Assembly: GCF_026810365.1 (NCBI RefSeq)
Contig: NZ_CP113948.1
Coordinates: 3,497,001 to 3,561,000 of the forward strand
From: Flavobacterium praedii
GTDB taxonomy: Bacteria; Bacteroidota; Bacteroidia; Flavobacteriales; Flavobacteriaceae
Reading direction: 5' to 3'
DNA: 64,000 bases
Shown piece after piece: positions 61,436-64,000 of this stretch. The notes beneath the pieces are model-generated. The model saw only the letters and a program-made list of their open reading frames with translations. It did not search any database and was not told the DNA's origin. Position numbers and translations under genes: made by a program. How positions within the stretch are numbered: position 1 is the stretch's first letter; each line of letters begins with the position of its first letter.

Positions 61436-63656
61436 TACCATTTCTCTTTTGGTTTACGGTACCATTTATGCCTGTTCAGATGGCGATTGGGGTTGGTCTT
61501 TTGATTCCAACTTTGCTCCAGAAACTTTTGTAGACAAATCGTATTCTCCTTTGTTTTTGTCTACCGATTTCTTTTATGAAATAGGATATGATACCGAACA
61601 TCGCACCCGTTTCAACTCAGATAATATCAAAGACTGGAATACGTATCTTGAAAGGAAAATTAACGAAAAAGAGCTGGCGTTTTTCTTAACCGATTCCAGT
61701 AGTGCTGATGTGGCCGATTTGATGGTATATTATAAAAAAGAGAAACCGAATAAAGTCTCTGAGAAATGGAATAAAAAATTCAAATTAAGTGAAGCAAAAA
61801 TTAAAGATTTTTTCTTTTTTTTAAATGAAGCACAAATTATTGAAACCTATTCCACCCAGCAATATGATTCTTGGAATTATGATGAAACGGTAAAACCAGA
61901 AGTTTTATCCGATAGCAATTGGATTAAATCACTGGAAAAAAAATACAACGATACCAAAGATCCTTTTCTAAAAAACAGGTATTGGTTCCTTGTTATAAAA
62001 GCAAGTTTTTATAGTGATAGACAAGTAAATGGGGTGACATTTTTCAATCAAACTGAAAAGACAATGCCAAAAAACACCTTGTATTATAGAGCACTTGCTT
62101 ATGTTGCCGGAATCGAATACAAACAAAAACACTATGCGAAATCCAATTATCTCTACAGCCAGGTTTTTGATAAATGTTCTGCAATGCGCGTAGTTTCAGC
62201 TTATTGTTTCCATCCTCAAGAAGAAAAAGACTGGAAACAATCCTTGGCGATGGCCAAAACGAATGACGAAAAAGCGGCGCTTTGGGCTATTCAAGGGTAT
62301 TATAACGATGAAGAAAAAGCAATTAGTGAAATCTATAAATTACAACCCAAAAGTCAGCATCTCGACTATTTATTGACTCGATTAATAAACAATCAAGAAA
62401 ATAAAATAGACCGTAATTTTAAAGACAGATCCGTTCTTGAAAATAAAAAAAGCACCAAAGACAGTATTAATAAAACGACAATTGATCTGGTCAATAAAGT
62501 AGCACAATCCGATAAAACGACAAAACCCTATTTGTGGAATGTAGCAGCTGCTTACCTTGAAACCTTAAACGGAAACTTCAAACAAGCCGACAAAAATTTT
62601 GACAAAGCCGAAAGTAAGATGCCAAAAACTCCTCTGGCCATTGCTCAAGTTCGTTTGCTTCGTTTTGTAAATAACCTTAGCAAAATAGATCAATTGAATC
62701 CTGAAAATGAAAAAACAATTCTAGCCGATTTGAATTGGTTGTATCTAGAATTGCCAAAAAGTGCGATTGAGAATCTTAGATATGAAAATGCAACCGCTTG
62801 GAGCAAAAATTATTTAGCAGCGCTTTACCGCTCTCAAAAAAATAGTGTGATGAACGAAGTTTTCAATCATAATTCCAGTTTTTATGATTCAGAGCAGCAA
62901 CTTTTAGATATGAAAGCATTTCTTTCTAAAGAAAATAAAACGGAAATTGAAAAAATTGGTGCTTCCATTTACGAAATAAAACTAGCCGATATAAATTATT
63001 TTCAAGGAGTCAAAGCAACTTTCGAGAACAAAATTCCAGAAGCCATTGCTTTTATGAAACAAGCAGAAGGAATTCAAACAACGGTTTTTTACGGGAATCC
63101 ATTTTTAGGAAACATCAAAGATTGTCATGATTGTGACCATCAAGCTCCACAAAAAAAGAAATACAGCATGCTTGATTTTTTGACAATAATTCAAAAAATG
63201 CAAGACAATTTAGCCAAAAAAGTGGATGTTTACAACAATAGTCTTTTACTTGGAAATGCTTTTTATAACATTACACATTTTGGTAACGGTCGCCTTTTCT
63301 ATGAAGGAAAAATAGCAGGAGAAGGTTCAACTCCAGACTATTTTAGAGAATCTATTCGAGATATGATTATCAATTGTTCTGTGGCAAAAGCCTATTACGC
63401 AAAAGCTTTTCAAGCAACCAAAAACAACGAACAGAAAGCCAAAACCCAATACCTGTTAGCCAAATGTGAGCGCAATGATTATTACAACAAAAAATATTAT
63501 TCACTGAATTTATCTACTTGGGACATTCAAGATGACCAAACCAATTTTATCGCTTGGCAAGGCTTCAAAAATCTAAAAGAAAATTATTCGAAAACTAAAT
63601 ATTATAAGGAAATTATAAATGAATGTGGGTATTTCAAGACCTATGCTCGAAAATAG
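61395..63656 (+). CDS. Large exported protein of unknown function, TPR-like
   Basis: A 753-residue protein with a signal peptide (LLIAFSTISLLVYGTIYACS, possibly lipidated at the cysteine). After the N-terminal GDWGWSFDSNFAPETFVD region the rest is helical with TPR-like pairs (ALAYVAGIEYKQKHYAKSNY, WNVAAAYLETLNGNFKQADK, AKAYYAKAFQATKNNEQKAK). A cysteine-histidine cluster CHDCDH lies at about residues 576-581. Start is ATG at 61395 or 61398. It overlaps the lipoprotein gene by 41 bp. Function unknown. Confidence 0.78.
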   Translation: MMQPFLKKLLIAFSTISLLVYGTIYACSDGDWGWSFDSNFAPETFVDKSYSPLFLSTDFFYEIGYDTEHRTRFNSDNIKDWNTYLERKINEKELAFFLTDSSSADVADLMVYYKKEKPNKVSEKWNKKFKLSEAKIKDFFFFLNEAQIIETYSTQQYDSWNYDETVKPEVLSDSNWIKSLEKKYNDTKDPFLKNRYWFLVIKASFYSDRQVNGVTFFNQTEKTMPKNTLYYRALAYVAGIEYKQKHYAKSNYLYSQVFDKCSAMRVVSAYCFHPQEEKDWKQSLAMAKTNDEKAALWAIQGYYNDEEKAISEIYKLQPKSQHLDYLLTRLINNQENKIDRNFKDRSVLENKKSTKDSINKTTIDLVNKVAQSDKTTKPYLWNVAAAYLETLNGNFKQADKNFDKAESKMPKTPLAIAQVRLLRFVNNLSKIDQLNPENEKTILADLNWLYLELPKSAIENLRYENATAWSKNYLAALYRSQKNSVMNEVFNHNSSFYDSEQQLLDMKAFLSKENKTEIEKIGASIYEIKLADINYFQGVKATFENKIPEAIAFMKQAEGIQTTVFYGNPFLGNIKDCHDCDHQAPQKKKYSMLDFLTIIQKMQDNLAKKVDVYNNSLLLGNAFYNITHFGNGRLFYEGKIAGEGSTPDYFRESIRDMIINCSVAKAYYAKAFQATKNNEQKAKTQYLLAKCERNDYYNKKYYSLNLSTWDIQDDQTNFIAWQGFKNLKENYSKTKYYKEIINECGYFKTYARK

Positions 63657-63670
63657 TTTTAAAATTAGTA

Positions 63671-63785
63671 GGGCGTGCCACCATAAGGAAAAGTGGCCTA
63701 ACTTAGAAACCGCTTATTCGGCCACTTTTCCTTATGCTGTCGGGCTGTTTGCGCTACTTCGGTAGCCAGCGTCCATCCCTCACGC
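63671..63785 (+). repeat. Foldable GGGCGTGA/TCACGC element, copy D
   Basis: 115 bp just past the large exported protein gene. A 17-bp perfect stem pairs 63682-63698 (CATAAGGAAAAGTGGCC) with 63720-63736; this sequence is unlike the corresponding stem of copy C. GTCGGGCT follows, then GCTAC-TTCG-GTAGC (63753-63766) and CATCCCTCACGC at the end. Confidence 0.85.
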
Positions 63786-64000
63786 ATATTTACAAGGCCT
63801 TTTAGTCTAACCCAGATACAGTAGATTTCTAACGCTGAATATGGCTTTTATCTAGATATTTAATTTTTCTAACACATATTTCATCCCCTAACGGGCCTCC
63901 ATGACTGGTTAAAAAAAAAGGAAATCAAGAATGTGCCATCGCCATACAAACAATACTAATTTTTGCTCCCGGAATTTTAAGCAATGCTTTTGAACAAGCT
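63786..64000. other. Right edge, no gene called
   Basis: AACCCAGATACAGTAGATTT at about 63819 resembles words at 56451-56470, a possible further spacer repeat. On the minus strand a frame open from the edge (ending in IVCMAMAHS, stop at 63925-63927) and a plus-strand frame (AIAIQTILIFAPGILSN) both look plausible but are too short to decide. Confidence 0.35.

Noticed and set aside
63925..64000. C-terminal end of a minus-strand gene at the right edge
   Set aside because: Only 25 codons are visible and a competing plus-strand frame is equally plausible.

Overview
The window looks like a chromosomal segment of a low-GC member of the Flavobacteriia (phylum Bacteroidota), most likely Flavobacterium or a close relative. 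Supporting signs are a large T9SS type B secreted protein with a gliding-motility-type C-terminus, a DnaE polymerase with a fused N-terminal proofreading exonuclease, a PorT-like outer membrane barrel, promoters of the TTG-N18/21-TAnnTTTG type in front of several tRNA genes, A-rich leaders instead of strong Shine-Dalgarno sites, and several families of short non-coding repeats. The genus is inferred from gene content; no 16S rRNA gene is present.

Layout. 1-12.4 kb: end of glutaryl-CoA dehydrogenase, a DUF3050 protein, a GDSL lipoprotein, a ferredoxin, Nfu and Mrp (Fe-S assembly), a cysteine-less alkyltransferase-like protein, a LysE-type exporter, trmB, an AsmA-like protein, a small beta-barrel and an L,D-transpeptidase. 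12.4-17.1 kb: repeat-rich spacer, a ribosome hibernation factor, then a restriction-modification island (controller, C5-methyltransferase, HpaII-family endonuclease, a second nuclease-like protein, a frameshifted vsr). 17.2-30 kb: split threonine/serine exporter, thioredoxin, DUF58 protein, tandem tRNA-Asp genes, a CAT-anticodon tRNA, methylmalonyl-CoA epimerase, rbfA, a LolC/E-like permease, two toxin-antitoxin loci (one with a broken toxin), dusB, lepA and a PfkB sugar kinase. 30-41 kb: the 1352-residue adhesin-like T9SS cargo, a nested repeat cluster, a C1B cysteine peptidase, an S9 peptidase, an FAD oxidoreductase with mtgA. 41-50 kb: GAF histidine kinase, RRM protein, and the leucine locus (leuC, leuD, leuA-like, leuB) interrupted by a four-helix-bundle cassette, a broken monooxygenase, a methyltransferase and an acetyltransferase. 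50-64 kb: dnaE, a beta-barrel protein, prolyl oligopeptidase, tRNA-Ala with a duplicated 5' half, an enoyl-CoA hydratase family protein and a three-gene envelope cluster of unknown function.

Most genes are housekeeping or envelope functions. The most unusual material is non-coding. At least three MITE-like families (inverted terminal repeats, target-site duplications, no transposase) and one family of about 100-115 bp foldable elements (GGGCGTGA...CATCCCTCACGC) occur between genes. In the foldable family the stems differ in sequence between copies but stay paired. At 34144-34568 one element sits inside a second that sits inside a third, each junction keeping its target duplication, so the order of insertion can be read directly. 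In both cases where a 10-bp duplication is clear for MITE family 1, the target was a terminus of the foldable element.
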